A DNA stretch of 36,926 nucleotides from Prevotella sp. UBA3675 (GCA_002372235.1 DFJI01000032.1:21446-58371), one strand, 5' to 3'; shown: positions 8,380 to 16,105, numbered from the stretch's first letter. Notes: generated by a model from the letters alone, not told the origin. A program made the numbers and translations.

Positions 8380-9975
8380 TCAGAACATGTAGTATTTGGT
8401 CAGGAAATAGCTCTTGTTCCAATCAACGATCTTTACTTCAGACTCCTTTGCCGGATGGATGGCGTTCACATCGAGTACCATCACCTTCTTGTCCGTCGTG
8501 TCGTAAAGAGGCCACTCCTTAGCCTTGCCGTCAGGAGACTGTTCGGCAGTGAGCGACGGGTTGCCAGTCTTGGCGAACTGCACCCACATCTTGCGCATGG
8601 TCTTGCAGAAGGTGGGGTCGATGTCTGTCTGATCCGGATGGCAGAATACGATGGGGAGCTCTTCACCATGTGCAGCCTTCAACTTTGGTTCAGAAGCCTC
8701 CACCCTATAGAAATAGGTGTACGACTTGCCACCGGCATTGGTCTGGTTCTCCGACATTCTCATGCACGGTGCAAGGAACCAGCTCTGGCTGAACAGACGG
8801 CAGTCGGGCTCCCAGTTTTCGCCTTGCTGGTCAGCGAGGTAGCTGTTGACAAGTGCTATCTCGTCTTCGGTCATCTGGGCAAACTTCTTTGCCTTGCGGT
8901 CTGCGGCCCATGCCATAAAGCCATCCGTACCCATAGCCAAGGCGAAGAAATTAAACTCATCCTTGTTGCAGCCCTGCAGGAATGTGATGTCCTTCGCAGC
9001 GCCGTTGGCGTATGCCGTATGCGGCTCCAAAGGCAGTATTTTGCCGTCTCTTTCCGGGAATGTGTTCAATGCATACGGGGAAGCAGCCTCTACCAGTTTC
9101 TTGGCATCGATCTTCAGCAGGTCGGCAACGGTCTTGCAGTCTAATGCCTTCATAATGCCGTCTGTGCAGGCGATAGCCTCTTCCGTAGAACGCGTGACAG
9201 CGGGGGAGCCGCTCTGAGCGATGATCTTCTGGAAATAGTTCTGGGAGCCATCGATCAGTGCTTGCAGTGTACAGCTGGCCGCACCGGCAGACTCGCCCCA
9301 GATGGTCACGTTGTCGGGATCGCCGCCGAAGCCTTCGATGTTCTCATGCACCCACTTCAGTGCCATCTTCTGGTCAAGAAGTCCCAGGTTCTGTGCATCG
9401 GGATAATCCTTGCCGTCAGGCAGGTGAGACAGATGGAGGAAGCCCATGACACCGAGTCTGTAAGCAACTGTCACGACGATGACGTCGGGATTCTCCTTGA
9501 TGAGATTGGTGCAGTCAAACAGGTCCATGCCCGTACCGCCGCCCACAAAGGCACCGCCGTGAATCCATACCATGACGGGCTTCTTCTCATCCGACTTGTC
9601 CTCTGCCTTCCAAACGTTCAGATACAGGCAGTCCTCACCCATTGAGGGAACGATTCCTTCAGCCTGACAGGCACCTTTTCCATATTCGAAGGCCTCATAC
9701 ACGCCGTTGTCCGCTGTATATTCCACCGGAGCCTTCCAGCGCAGGTTGCCTACGGGCTGCTGACCGACAAACGGGATGCCCTTATAGACGATGACATTGT
9801 CTGTCTTCTTGCCGATAAAGGTGCCATTAATACACTTGACTGCCAAATCATTGTCGACAGTTCCGCCCTCAGGCTGTGGAGCTGGGTTGTCACCATTGTC
9901 TGAAGTGCATGCTGTGAATACACCTGTGCCGCAAATCAGAATGGCGGCAAGCATCCAATTTTTAAGATTTCTCAT
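8380..9975 (-). CDS. Type-B carboxylesterase, lipoprotein
   Basis: A serine hydrolase of the carboxylesterase/cholinesterase fold that would cleave carboxylic esters outside the cytoplasm. The start at 9975 gives 531 residues with a lipoprotein signal ending 'GVFTAC', so it is probably tethered to a membrane. The ORF extends upstream to 10014, but that ATG overlaps the promoter -7 element. Motifs: the oxyanion loop 'VWIHGGAFVGGG', the 'EDCLYLNVW' signature, the nucleophile Ser229 in 'IWGESAGAAS', a candidate acid in 'GCNKDEFNFFAL' and the catalytic His in 'AHGEELPIVF'. All key residues are present. In Bacteroidota such enzymes often remove acyl groups from plant polysaccharides, but no carbohydrate operon surrounds this one and the substrate is unknown. 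It has its own promoter and terminator. Confidence 0.92.
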   Translation of the reverse strand: MRNLKNWMLAAILICGTGVFTACTSDNGDNPAPQPEGGTVDNDLAVKCINGTFIGKKTDNVIVYKGIPFVGQQPVGNLRWKAPVEYTADNGVYEAFEYGKGACQAEGIVPSMGEDCLYLNVWKAEDKSDEKKPVMVWIHGGAFVGGGTGMDLFDCTNLIKENPDVIVVTVAYRLGVMGFLHLSHLPDGKDYPDAQNLGLLDQKMALKWVHENIEGFGGDPDNVTIWGESAGAASCTLQALIDGSQNYFQKIIAQSGSPAVTRSTEEAIACTDGIMKALDCKTVADLLKIDAKKLVEAASPYALNTFPERDGKILPLEPHTAYANGAAKDITFLQGCNKDEFNFFALAMGTDGFMAWAADRKAKKFAQMTEDEIALVNSYLADQQGENWEPDCRLFSQSWFLAPCMRMSENQTNAGGKSYTYFYRVEASEPKLKAAHGEELPIVFCHPDQTDIDPTFCKTMRKMWVQFAKTGNPSLTAEQSPDGKAKEWPLYDTTDKKVMVLDVNAIHPAKESEVKIVDWNKSYFLTKYYMF

Positions 9976-10011
9976 ATTACAATTATTGGGGTTAGTATTT
10001 TGATTATGGCG

Positions 10012-10042
10012 CAAAGGTAGTTAATTCCCCTTGAAATTGCAA
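10012..10042 (-). promoter_or_regulatory. Promoter of the carboxylesterase gene
   Basis: On the minus strand TACCTTTG lies at 10012-10019, with a TTG (partial -33 TTTG) 20 bases upstream at 10040-10042. This places the transcript start near 10008 and rules out the ATG at 10014. Confidence 0.65.
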
Positions 10043-10111
10043 TATCTGAAAAGTCTTGGACGGTAGGTTTTTTACAATTCTAAAACTGAATTTACAATTC
10101 TGAAAGCCTCA

Positions 10112-11221
10112 CTATTCCGTCGTGCTGTGCATCCAGGCGGTGACAGTCGTTCCCATGACCTGCTTGAAGACGGCGCCGAATGTGCTGTAGCTGCGGAAAC
10201 CACTCTGGTAGGCCAGTTGCTTGGCTATCACTGGCTGGCTGGTAGCGACCGCCTCATGGTAGAGCTGGATGAAGTGCTGGATACGCAGACTGTTGATGTA
10301 GGCATTGTAGGTGGTACCCTGGGCGGCAAAGTACTTACTAAGATAGGCACGGTTGGTGCCTACCAGTTTGGCGAGTTGGGTAGCGGATATGTCGTATTGC
10401 AAGTAGAGCTGAGGTTCCTCGCAATATTGCTTCAACAGCGGTCCAATGTTGTTTCGGACGGTCGACGACTGGGCATGGTCTTCCACATTCTCTGAGGTTA
10501 CTGGTTCTTCTGCATCATGAACGGATATGCTCAGGTCGCTGAGCGTTTCCACCCGCCACAGGAGATAGCAGATGAGTATAATGTTGTTCACCTGCGTGAT
10601 GTATTTATATATCATGTTCTTGATGCCGAATGCGTAGATGCCGAACACCAGCAGGATAATAGCCAGTACCGCCAGACTCTGCCACACCTCCTTGTGCTCA
10701 AGGTCGGCATAGTTGTCGCGTAGCCAGTGGCCATACTGTCTTGTCGCGCGAACCATATATATTATTAAGCCAATGGCCAACAACAGATAATAGCCATAGA
10801 ACTGGGGCATAATGTCAAAGTAGTTGTAGACAAGACTCACCGCCAGTCCTATGATGGCAGGGGCTACCATCACGCCTACGGGCCACAGTGGTCGTCGGCG
10901 GTCTTGTAGCAAAACGAGCAAAAGGACAATCGCACAAGGGATGAGCGTCATGAAGTCGAGCATTGCACCTACAAGATAGCTCTGCAATATTTCCACGCTT
11001 GAGGTGTGAAAAGCGACCGGCACATACCACAGGTGGCTCAGTGTCATGCAGGCAAAGAAGGCTGCGGTCCACCGCCGCAGTCGTACTGACGATGTGACGT
11101 CGGGCGCAATGGCGTTGGCTCGCCGGAACAGCAGGTAACAACTGGCCATCGTGGACATCATTGCCACTGCTCCATAGAGCATCATATAAAAAAAATCTTC
11201 CTGTATCTGATGATCGTACAT
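10112..11221 (-). CDS. Membrane-embedded AraC-family transcriptional regulator
   Basis: Starting at ATG 11221 the protein has 369 residues. The N-terminal 240 or so residues hold six to seven hydrophobic segments (for example 'MMLYGAVAMMSTMASCYLLF', 'AIVLLLVLLQ', 'VMVAPAIIGLAVSLVYNYF', 'SLAVLAIILLVFGIYAFGI'). A short linker leads to a C-terminal AraC DNA-binding domain: the first helix-turn-helix in 'ISATQLAKLVGTNRAYLSKY' and the second in 'IAKQLAYQSGFRSYSTFGA', followed by 'FKQVMGTT'. This is a one-component regulator that binds DNA from the membrane. The start follows from the promoter at 11266-11296; the longer frame to 11341 runs through that promoter. It lies upstream of, and parallel to, the carboxylesterase gene, a plausible target. 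Confidence 0.88.
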   Translation of the reverse strand: MYDHQIQEDFFYMMLYGAVAMMSTMASCYLLFRRANAIAPDVTSSVRLRRWTAAFFACMTLSHLWYVPVAFHTSSVEILQSYLVGAMLDFMTLIPCAIVLLLVLLQDRRRPLWPVGVMVAPAIIGLAVSLVYNYFDIMPQFYGYYLLLAIGLIIYMVRATRQYGHWLRDNYADLEHKEVWQSLAVLAIILLVFGIYAFGIKNMIYKYITQVNNIILICYLLWRVETLSDLSISVHDAEEPVTSENVEDHAQSSTVRNNIGPLLKQYCEEPQLYLQYDISATQLAKLVGTNRAYLSKYFAAQGTTYNAYINSLRIQHFIQLYHEAVATSQPVIAKQLAYQSGFRSYSTFGAVFKQVMGTTVTAWMHSTTE

Positions 11222-11265
11222 GTGAAAGCTACGTATTTCCGCTGCAAAAGCACAAAAATCTCTTG

Positions 11266-11296
11266 CAAAATTACAAAATAATGCTGAAATAGCAAA
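11266..11296 (-). promoter_or_regulatory. Promoter of the membrane AraC regulator
   Basis: On the minus strand TTTG (11293-11296), a 19-base spacer and TAATTTTG (11266-11273) match the Bacteroidota consensus exactly. The predicted transcript start near 11262 leaves about 40 bases of leader before ATG 11221. Confidence 0.8.
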
Positions 11297-11452
11297 GCGA
11301 TTTCGGAAGATTAACGCAAGAAAGCCCATAAATAAAGGCAATCAGGGGAAAAACGGGGAAATCCGGTAAATGGGGTTTATGCAAATCTGGGCAGAATAAT
11401 GAAAGAGTTAGGTTGCCAAATCGTAACCCATAATTGAGACAATACAACAAGC

Positions 11453-11482
11453 GTGCCGCATGCACGTTCCTGCATGTGGCAC
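11453..11482 (-). terminator. Hairpin downstream of the deacetylase gene
   Basis: A 12-bp stem with one G-U pair (11453-11464 with 11471-11482, 6-base loop) lies 28 bases past the deacetylase stop. On the minus strand it is followed by GCTTGTTGTATTGT, T-rich but without a clean T run, so it is a weak or factor-assisted terminator. The rest of 11297-11509 shows no gene. Confidence 0.5.
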
Positions 11483-11509
11483 AGTGGGGAAAAAAGTGTG
11501 TGGAGTGTG

Positions 11510-12298
11510 TCAGGATTTTTCAGCTGTCACCCGATCAGCAAATTCGTTGTAGGTGATGAATTCGTGACCATCTTTTTTCAGCATTTTCACTAAGCGGTCC
11601 AGTCGTTCGGCCATCTGCCGTCCGCTGTGGTTGCGTATGATGAAGGGCATGCGGTATTCGGGATGCTCCTTCAGCTCGTAGAACTCCCAGGGGTGGAAAT
11701 AAGTCACGAAGTAGCCGTCGTGCTTCAGCACGCGGCGCACGAGCCAGTGGTAGAGCCCTTCGGGCAGATTGTGCAGCGAGAGCCAGAACAGCGGGAAGCG
11801 CAGCCAGGGCGTCACCGAGGCCGGAATCTGCATCACGCCGTCCTTCATGAACCACGTGCGCGGAGCCGTGAGGTGCATGTAGCGGCCTGGGATGAAAGCC
11901 GGGTTGAGCGATGAGTTGTAGCGATAGCCCACGCGCCTGATTTCCGACTCTATCACGGGAAACATGCGGGGCTGTCTGTAGCCATAGACGGTGCGTCCCG
12001 TCACCCGTTCCACAATCTCCTTCGAGCGGGCAAAGTCGGTCTCAGCCGGTTGCCAGTGATCCACCCCGTGGCAGGCCACCTCGTGTCCCTCGTCCATGAT
12101 GCGGCGCATCGTGTCGGGTGCGTTCTGTGCGAAGTTGCCTGTGCAGAAGAACGTGGCCCTTACGCCGTTGGCTTTCAGCACGTCGAGTATGCGGTTGGTG
12201 CCGGCCACCGACACGCGCATGCTCTCTTCCAGTTTGATGTCAACGCCATGTTCGCGCGGCACGTCGTACTCCTCGGTATCAAAGCTCAGTAGAATCAT
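11510..12298 (-). CDS. Polysaccharide deacetylase (NodB-like, CE4)
   Basis: A 262-residue metal-dependent deacetylase removing N- or O-acetyl groups from a glycan. The start at ATG 12298 is chosen because the protein then opens 'MILLSFDTEEYD', the first CE4 strand with the catalytic Asp7, and because an upstream in-frame ATG at 12340 lies in the promoter. The zinc motif is His77 and His81 in 'CHGVDHW'. Further CE4 signatures are 'FFCTGNFA', 'YGYRQPRMFPV' (position of the R-x-P motif) and 'FVTYFHPWEFYE' near the C-terminus. There is no signal peptide, so it acts in the cytoplasm or on lipid-linked glycans at the inner membrane. This form resembles the deacetylases of exopolysaccharide and O-antigen pathways, though no other glycan genes are adjacent. 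Confidence 0.88.
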   Translation of the reverse strand: MILLSFDTEEYDVPREHGVDIKLEESMRVSVAGTNRILDVLKANGVRATFFCTGNFAQNAPDTMRRIMDEGHEVACHGVDHWQPAETDFARSKEIVERVTGRTVYGYRQPRMFPVIESEIRRVGYRYNSSLNPAFIPGRYMHLTAPRTWFMKDGVMQIPASVTPWLRFPLFWLSLHNLPEGLYHWLVRRVLKHDGYFVTYFHPWEFYELKEHPEYRMPFIIRNHSGRQMAERLDRLVKMLKKDGHEFITYNEFADRVTAEKS

Positions 12299-12338
12299 AT
12301 CTTCGTAGTTGATGCAAAATGTTTCATGAACGAATTGC

Positions 12339-12346
12339 AAAGTTAA
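12339..12346 (-). promoter_or_regulatory. Promoter -7 element of the deacetylase gene
   Basis: TAACTTTG on the minus strand matches TAnnTTTG. A CTTG 20 bases upstream may serve as -33. It sets the transcript start near 12335 and supports ATG 12298. Confidence 0.6.
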
Positions 12347-12486
12347 GCCTTTTTGTCAAGACGTACAAGCCTGTCAGGGCCTTTGTGCCGATATTTAACA
12401 CAAAATAAGCCCGAATCGCGGTCAGACTGCGCTCAAATCGCGGTGCTGAATGCCCAGTTCTTCGGGGTGATTTAGGTGAGATGAGA

Positions 12487-12552
12487 ATAAGCAGCTGCAG
12501 CGGATTATATAATCGGCTGTAGCGGACTATATAATCCGCTGCAGCTGCTTAT
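12487..12552. repeat. 66-bp near-perfect palindrome
   Basis: Bases 12487-12511 are the exact reverse complement of 12528-12552 (25 bp). Pairing continues inward with only two mismatches to a central GT at 12519-12520. Each arm also contains the smaller palindromes CAGCTG, CTGCAG and a TATATAA core. The DNA could extrude a cruciform, or its RNA a very long hairpin; no T run follows, so it is not a standard terminator. Confidence 0.92.
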
Positions 12553-12644
12553 ACTGAAATGGCCTGAATCGCCCCTTGAAGTGTGGCGCTTTCTCCCGTC
12601 GTTCAGGGGGAGCGGCTCTCAGGTGTAGCGCGATGGGTGGCCGG

Positions 12645-12700
12645 TTTTTGCAACTGGATTGCAAAAAATGGAAGAAAATTGGCGTTTGCAATCAGGTTGC
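12645..12700 (+). promoter_or_regulatory. Two operator-like dyads upstream of the metal ATPase
   Basis: TTTTTGCAA-N5-TTGCAAAAA (12645-12667) has perfect 9-bp arms. A second GCAA-N5-TTGC dyad lies at 12688-12700 and overlaps a TTTG at 12685-12688. Both share the GCAA/TTGC half-sites with the same 5-base spacer, as expected for a dimeric repressor binding beside the promoter. The regulator is not encoded nearby. Confidence 0.45.
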
Positions 12701-12713
12701 ATCGCTTTTGGCT

Positions 12714-12721
12714 TATCTTTG
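12714..12721 (+). promoter_or_regulatory. Promoter -7 element of the metal ATPase gene
   Basis: TATCTTTG matches TAnnTTTG 19 bases before ATG 12741. The nearest TTTG at 12685-12688 is 25 bases upstream, longer than the usual 19-21, so the promoter may be weak without an activator. Confidence 0.6.
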
Positions 12722-12740
12722 CAGGAAAAAACAAGAAATT

Positions 12741-14828
12741 ATGGAAAAGAAGAATTGTTATTGTTGCGCGGAGCGCGCGGAGAACTCGGGGCGCTCGGAG
12801 CTCTCGGAGAACTCGGAGCTCTCGGAGAACTCGGAGCTCTCCGAGAACTCAGAGCACTCCGAGCACCACCACGACCTTCGCGAGCAGCTTGTCCTGATTG
12901 CTGCCACGGTCGTACTTCTCTTAGTCGCCGTATGGATAGAGCATTCCTTCGTCTTAGCCACCTGGCAGCTGTTGCTCGTCTATCTGGTGCCCTATCTGGT
13001 CATCGGCCACGACACGCTGAAGGAAGCCGCTGAGGGACTGGCCCACGGCGATGCCTTCAATGAGCACTTCCTCATGTCGGTGGCTACGATCGGTGCCCTC
13101 TGCATCGGTTTCCTCCCGGGTGCCGAGACCGAGTTCACGGAGGCCGTGTTCGTAATGCTGTTCTTCCAGGTGGGCGAGCTGTTTGAGGGCTATGCCGAGG
13201 GGAAGAGCCGCGAGAGTATTGCTCACCTGATGGACATACGCCCCGACGTGGCCCATGTGCTGCGCGAGGGTGGGGCGGGGACCCCTGAGCTACAGGATGT
13301 TGCGCCCGAACAAGTAGCTGTGGGCGAGACCATCGTAGTGCGCCCGGGCGAGAAGATTCCGCTCGACGGCATCGTGACCGAGGGCACCACGTCGCTCAAC
13401 ACCGTGGCCCTGACGGGCGAGAGCGTGCCGCGCGAAGTAGAGGTAGGCGACGAGGTGGTGTCGGGCTGCGTGAACCTTACGGGATTAATAAAAGTACGCG
13501 CGCGTAAGAGCTTTGGTGAGAGCACCGTCTCGAAAATCATCGATTTGGTGGAGCATGCCGTTGAGCGGAAGTCGCGCAGCGAGACCTTCATCACGCGCTT
13601 TGCCCGCATCTATACCCCCGTCGTGGTGCTGGCAGCCGTCGCCATCGCCATCGTTCCGCCTCTTCTGTTGACCTCTAATCTCTCCCCTCTTACCTCTCCC
13701 CTCTCACCACTCACCACTCAGTTCTCCACTTGGCTCTACAGGGCACTGCTGTTCCTCGTGGTGTCGTGTCCCTGTGCGCTGGTCATCAGCGTGCCGCTCA
13801 CGTTCTTTGGCGGCATAGGCGGCGCGTCGCGTGCCGGCATCCTGGTGAAAGGCTCCAGCTTCTTGGATGTGCTGTCACGGCTCGACACCGTCGTGTTCGA
13901 CAAGACCGGCACACTCACCCACGGACAGTTTGCCGTAGAGGCCGTTCATCCCGACATGATGGACGAGCGCGAGCTGTTGCACTTAGCGGCCCATGTGGAG
14001 CACTTCACCACCCATCCCATCGGGGCCGCCCTGCGCGACGCCTTCCCCGACGAGGCTACCGACGGCTGCGAGGTGAGCCACGTGGAGGAGTTGGCCGGAA
14101 AGGGCATACGCGCCCGAGTGGGCGACCGCGAGGTGTGTGTGGGCAATGCGAAGATGATGGAGACCGTAGGAGCCAAGTGGCACGACTGCGAGCACGACGT
14201 GGGAACCATCATCCATGTGGCCGTGGTCAACGACGGGCAGTGGACTTATGCCGGACACATCGTCATCAATGATCGCGTGAAGGCCGACAGCGCCGAAGCC
14301 ATCGCACAGCTGCGCCAGTTGGGCATTGCGCACACCGTGATGCTGACGGGCGACCGACAGGAGGTGGCCGACCGCGTGGCGCAGCAGCTGGCCCTCTCCG
14401 AATACCATGCCGGACTGATGCCTGCCGACAAGGTGGCCCACATGGAGCGCCTGCTCGGCGAGGCGCACAGCGCAAGCAAAGATCGCTACGTGGCCTTCGT
14501 GGGCGACGGCATCAACGATGCGCCCGTGCTGGCCCGTGCCGACGTGGGCATCGCGATGGGCGGACTGGGCAGCGATGCCGCCATCGAGGCTGCCGACGTG
14601 GTGCTGATGGACGACCAGCCGTCGAAGGTGGCGCTGGCCGTGCGCATCGCCCGCCGAACCCTGGCCATCGCCCGGCAGAACGTGGTGTTTGCCATCGGCG
14701 TGAAACTGGCCGTGCTGGTGCTGGCCGTACTGGGCCTGGCCACCATGTGGATGGCTGTCTTTGCCGATGTGGGCGTCACCGTCTTGGCAGTGTTCAATGC
14801 TATGCGAGCCTTGCGAAAACATAAGTAA
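12741..14828 (+). CDS. P1B-type heavy-metal ATPase (ZntA-like Zn2+/Cd2+/Pb2+ exporter)
   Basis: A 695-residue ATP-driven metal exporter of the inner membrane. The start at 12741 follows the promoter; the longer frame from 12576 would cross it. The usual HMA domain is absent. Instead the N-terminus has 'CYCC', then a SELSEN repeat and a His-rich 'SEHSEHHHD' stretch, probably binding metal. Core motifs: actuator loop 'TGES', metal-site 'SCPCALVIS' (Cys343, Cys345), phosphorylation Asp387 in 'DKTGTLT', 'HP' in 'FTTHPIGAAL', and the hinge 'GDGINDAPVLARADVG'. The last helices carry 'KLAVLVLAVLG' and 'FADVGVTVLAVFNAMRAL', whose Lys and Asp typify the Zn/Cd/Pb (P1B-2) subgroup. An unusual Ser/Thr/Pro-rich insert lies at residues 311-328, just before the CPC helix. 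Confidence 0.93.
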   Translation: MEKKNCYCCAERAENSGRSELSENSELSENSELSENSEHSEHHHDLREQLVLIAATVVLLLVAVWIEHSFVLATWQLLLVYLVPYLVIGHDTLKEAAEGLAHGDAFNEHFLMSVATIGALCIGFLPGAETEFTEAVFVMLFFQVGELFEGYAEGKSRESIAHLMDIRPDVAHVLREGGAGTPELQDVAPEQVAVGETIVVRPGEKIPLDGIVTEGTTSLNTVALTGESVPREVEVGDEVVSGCVNLTGLIKVRARKSFGESTVSKIIDLVEHAVERKSRSETFITRFARIYTPVVVLAAVAIAIVPPLLLTSNLSPLTSPLSPLTTQFSTWLYRALLFLVVSCPCALVISVPLTFFGGIGGASRAGILVKGSSFLDVLSRLDTVVFDKTGTLTHGQFAVEAVHPDMMDERELLHLAAHVEHFTTHPIGAALRDAFPDEATDGCEVSHVEELAGKGIRARVGDREVCVGNAKMMETVGAKWHDCEHDVGTIIHVAVVNDGQWTYAGHIVINDRVKADSAEAIAQLRQLGIAHTVMLTGDRQEVADRVAQQLALSEYHAGLMPADKVAHMERLLGEAHSASKDRYVAFVGDGINDAPVLARADVGIAMGGLGSDAAIEAADVVLMDDQPSKVALAVRIARRTLAIARQNVVFAIGVKLAVLVLAVLGLATMWMAVFADVGVTVLAVFNAMRALRKHK
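12795..12848 (+). repeat. In-frame 18-bp tandem repeat in the ATPase N-terminus
   Basis: Three 18-bp units (TCGGAGCTCTCGGAGAAC, the last with one change) start exactly on codon boundaries and encode SELSEN three times. The degenerate units after them turn into 'SEHSEHHHD'. Unit number can change by slippage without shifting the frame. Confidence 0.92.
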
Positions 14829-14870
14829 AATCATGAAAATAAGGTCGATTTCACGTTTTTTTTGATTTTT

Positions 14871-14903
14871 TTTGCTCGTTTGAAAACTTTTTTCATATCT
14901 TTG
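14871..14903 (+). promoter_or_regulatory. Promoter of the PCMD lipoprotein operon
   Basis: TTTG (14871-14874), a 21-base spacer and TATCTTTG (14896-14903) match the consensus. The -7 element ends only five bases before ATG 14909, so the mRNA would be leaderless or nearly so. Confidence 0.75.
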
Positions 14904-14908
14904 CACCC

Positions 14909-16105
14909 ATGATGAGATTAGATTACGCAAAATGTATTTTCACATTGTCATGGGTGCTATTGCTTTCGTCCTGTTTCAAGGAAGAACCGAGAAACATGGA
15001 ATGTGATATATTAGAGGCTTGGGTGTCTGATGAATGCTCACCTTATTTTTATAATACGGCCGATATGCGTATCGGCTCTGTGCCTTCGGATTCGAAGAAA
15101 CTGGAATTCACCGTGCGCTCGAAGGCCACGCTGCCTCAGCTGAGGCTTCACTTCCAGCTCACGCCGGGCGCAACCATCGAACCGGCCAGCGGGTCGCTAC
15201 AGGACTTCAGCGGTGAGCCGGTGGTCTATACCGTCACCTCAGAAGACGGAGCCTGGAAAAAGCAGTACACCGTGAGCTTCACCAATCCCGTCATGCCCGT
15301 CGTAGTAAGCGATGGCGGTGACGGTGGTGACGGTGACGACGGTCTGGCTGTCATGAAATTCGATTTCGAGAACTACAGGCTGAACGACAAGAACCAGTAC
15401 TATCTTTGGTTCGAGAACATCGGCGGCACTGAGAGCGAGATGTGGGCCTCGGGCAATGCCGGATTCCTGATGGCAAAGTCGAAGGCTCCCGCCGAAGATT
15501 ATCCTACCGTTCCCGATCCGAATGGCTACGAAGGCAGCAGCGTGCGATTGACGACACGCGATACGGGCTCATGGGGCAAGACCTTCAAGAAGCCTATTGC
15601 TGCCGGCAACCTGTTCCTGGGCAAGTTCAACAGCAAGTTCGCCCTCACGCAGACACTGAAGACCACTGAGATGGGACTCCCCTTCATGCAGGAGCCTGTG
15701 AAGGTGACGGGCTACTATAAGTTCACACCGGGCGAGACGTTCACCGATAAGGACATGAAGTCGGTGGCTGGCAGGGTGGATGAACCAAACATCTATGCCG
15801 TGTTCTACCGCAATCAGGATGCCGATGGCAACACGGTGGTGCTGCATGGCGACGACGTGATGACCAGTCCGCTCATCGTGAGCAAGGCACAGGTGGCTTC
15901 GCTGCCCCCCACTACCGAGTGGACCAAGTTCGAGATGACTTTCGACTCGCAGGCTCCCATCGACCAGACGGTGCTGAACAATCGCGGCTACAACCTGGCC
16001 CTGGTGTTCTCGTCGAGCAAGACGGGCGACACGTTCGAGGGAGCCGTAGGCAGCACGCTGTGCGTGGACAAAGTGGAGGTTAGTTTTAAAGCAAACAAAG
16101 AATGA
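14909..16105 (+). CDS. PCMD-domain lipoprotein
   Basis: A 398-residue surface or periplasmic lipoprotein. The signal ends 'WVLLLSSCFKEEP', giving lipidated Cys22. Residues 25-130 form an Ig-like beta domain ('SKKLEFTVRSKATLPQLRLH', 'WKKQYTVSFTNP'). A short acidic Gly/Asp linker ('GGDGGDGDDG') leads to a C-terminal jelly-roll domain beginning 'MKFDFENY' and ending 'GSTLCVDKVEVSF'. That region looks like the 'putative carbohydrate metabolism domain' (PCMD) found next to surface systems in Bacteroidota; its true function is unknown. ATGs at 14909 and 14912 are both possible. The stop overlaps the next start as ATGA, so the downstream barrel is translationally coupled. Confidence 0.72.
   Translation: MMRLDYAKCIFTLSWVLLLSSCFKEEPRNMECDILEAWVSDECSPYFYNTADMRIGSVPSDSKKLEFTVRSKATLPQLRLHFQLTPGATIEPASGSLQDFSGEPVVYTVTSEDGAWKKQYTVSFTNPVMPVVVSDGGDGGDGDDGLAVMKFDFENYRLNDKNQYYLWFENIGGTESEMWASGNAGFLMAKSKAPAEDYPTVPDPNGYEGSSVRLTTRDTGSWGKTFKKPIAAGNLFLGKFNSKFALTQTLKTTEMGLPFMQEPVKVTGYYKFTPGETFTDKDMKSVAGRVDEPNIYAVFYRNQDADGNTVVLHGDDVMTSPLIVSKAQVASLPPTTEWTKFEMTFDSQAPIDQTVLNNRGYNLALVFSSSKTGDTFEGAVGSTLCVDKVEVSFKANKE

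Larger units (their letters stand above)
12299..12740. other. 442-bp divergent intergenic region without a gene
   Basis: No credible coding region lies here. In order it holds the deacetylase promoter (12339-12346), two AATCGCGGT copies 22 bases apart (12414-12422 and 12436-12444), the 66-bp palindrome (12487-12552), two GCAA-N5-TTGC dyads (12645-12667 and 12688-12700) and the ATPase -7 element (12714-12721). An open frame running into the ATPase from 12576 is read-through of non-coding sequence. Confidence 0.7.

Noticed and set aside
12487..12552. Palindrome as a transcription terminator
   Set aside because: No T run follows on either strand and it lies upstream of both divergent genes, not downstream of either.
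12576..12740. Upstream extension of the metal ATPase frame by 55 codons
   Set aside because: It runs through the -7 promoter element and two dyads and encodes no recognisable domain; ATG 12741 has the right position after the promoter.
12758..12961. Antisense frame with Ser/Glu-rich repeats opposite the ATPase N-terminus
   Set aside because: It is the mirror of the 18-bp repeat, which leaves all frames open; no start signal or family resemblance.
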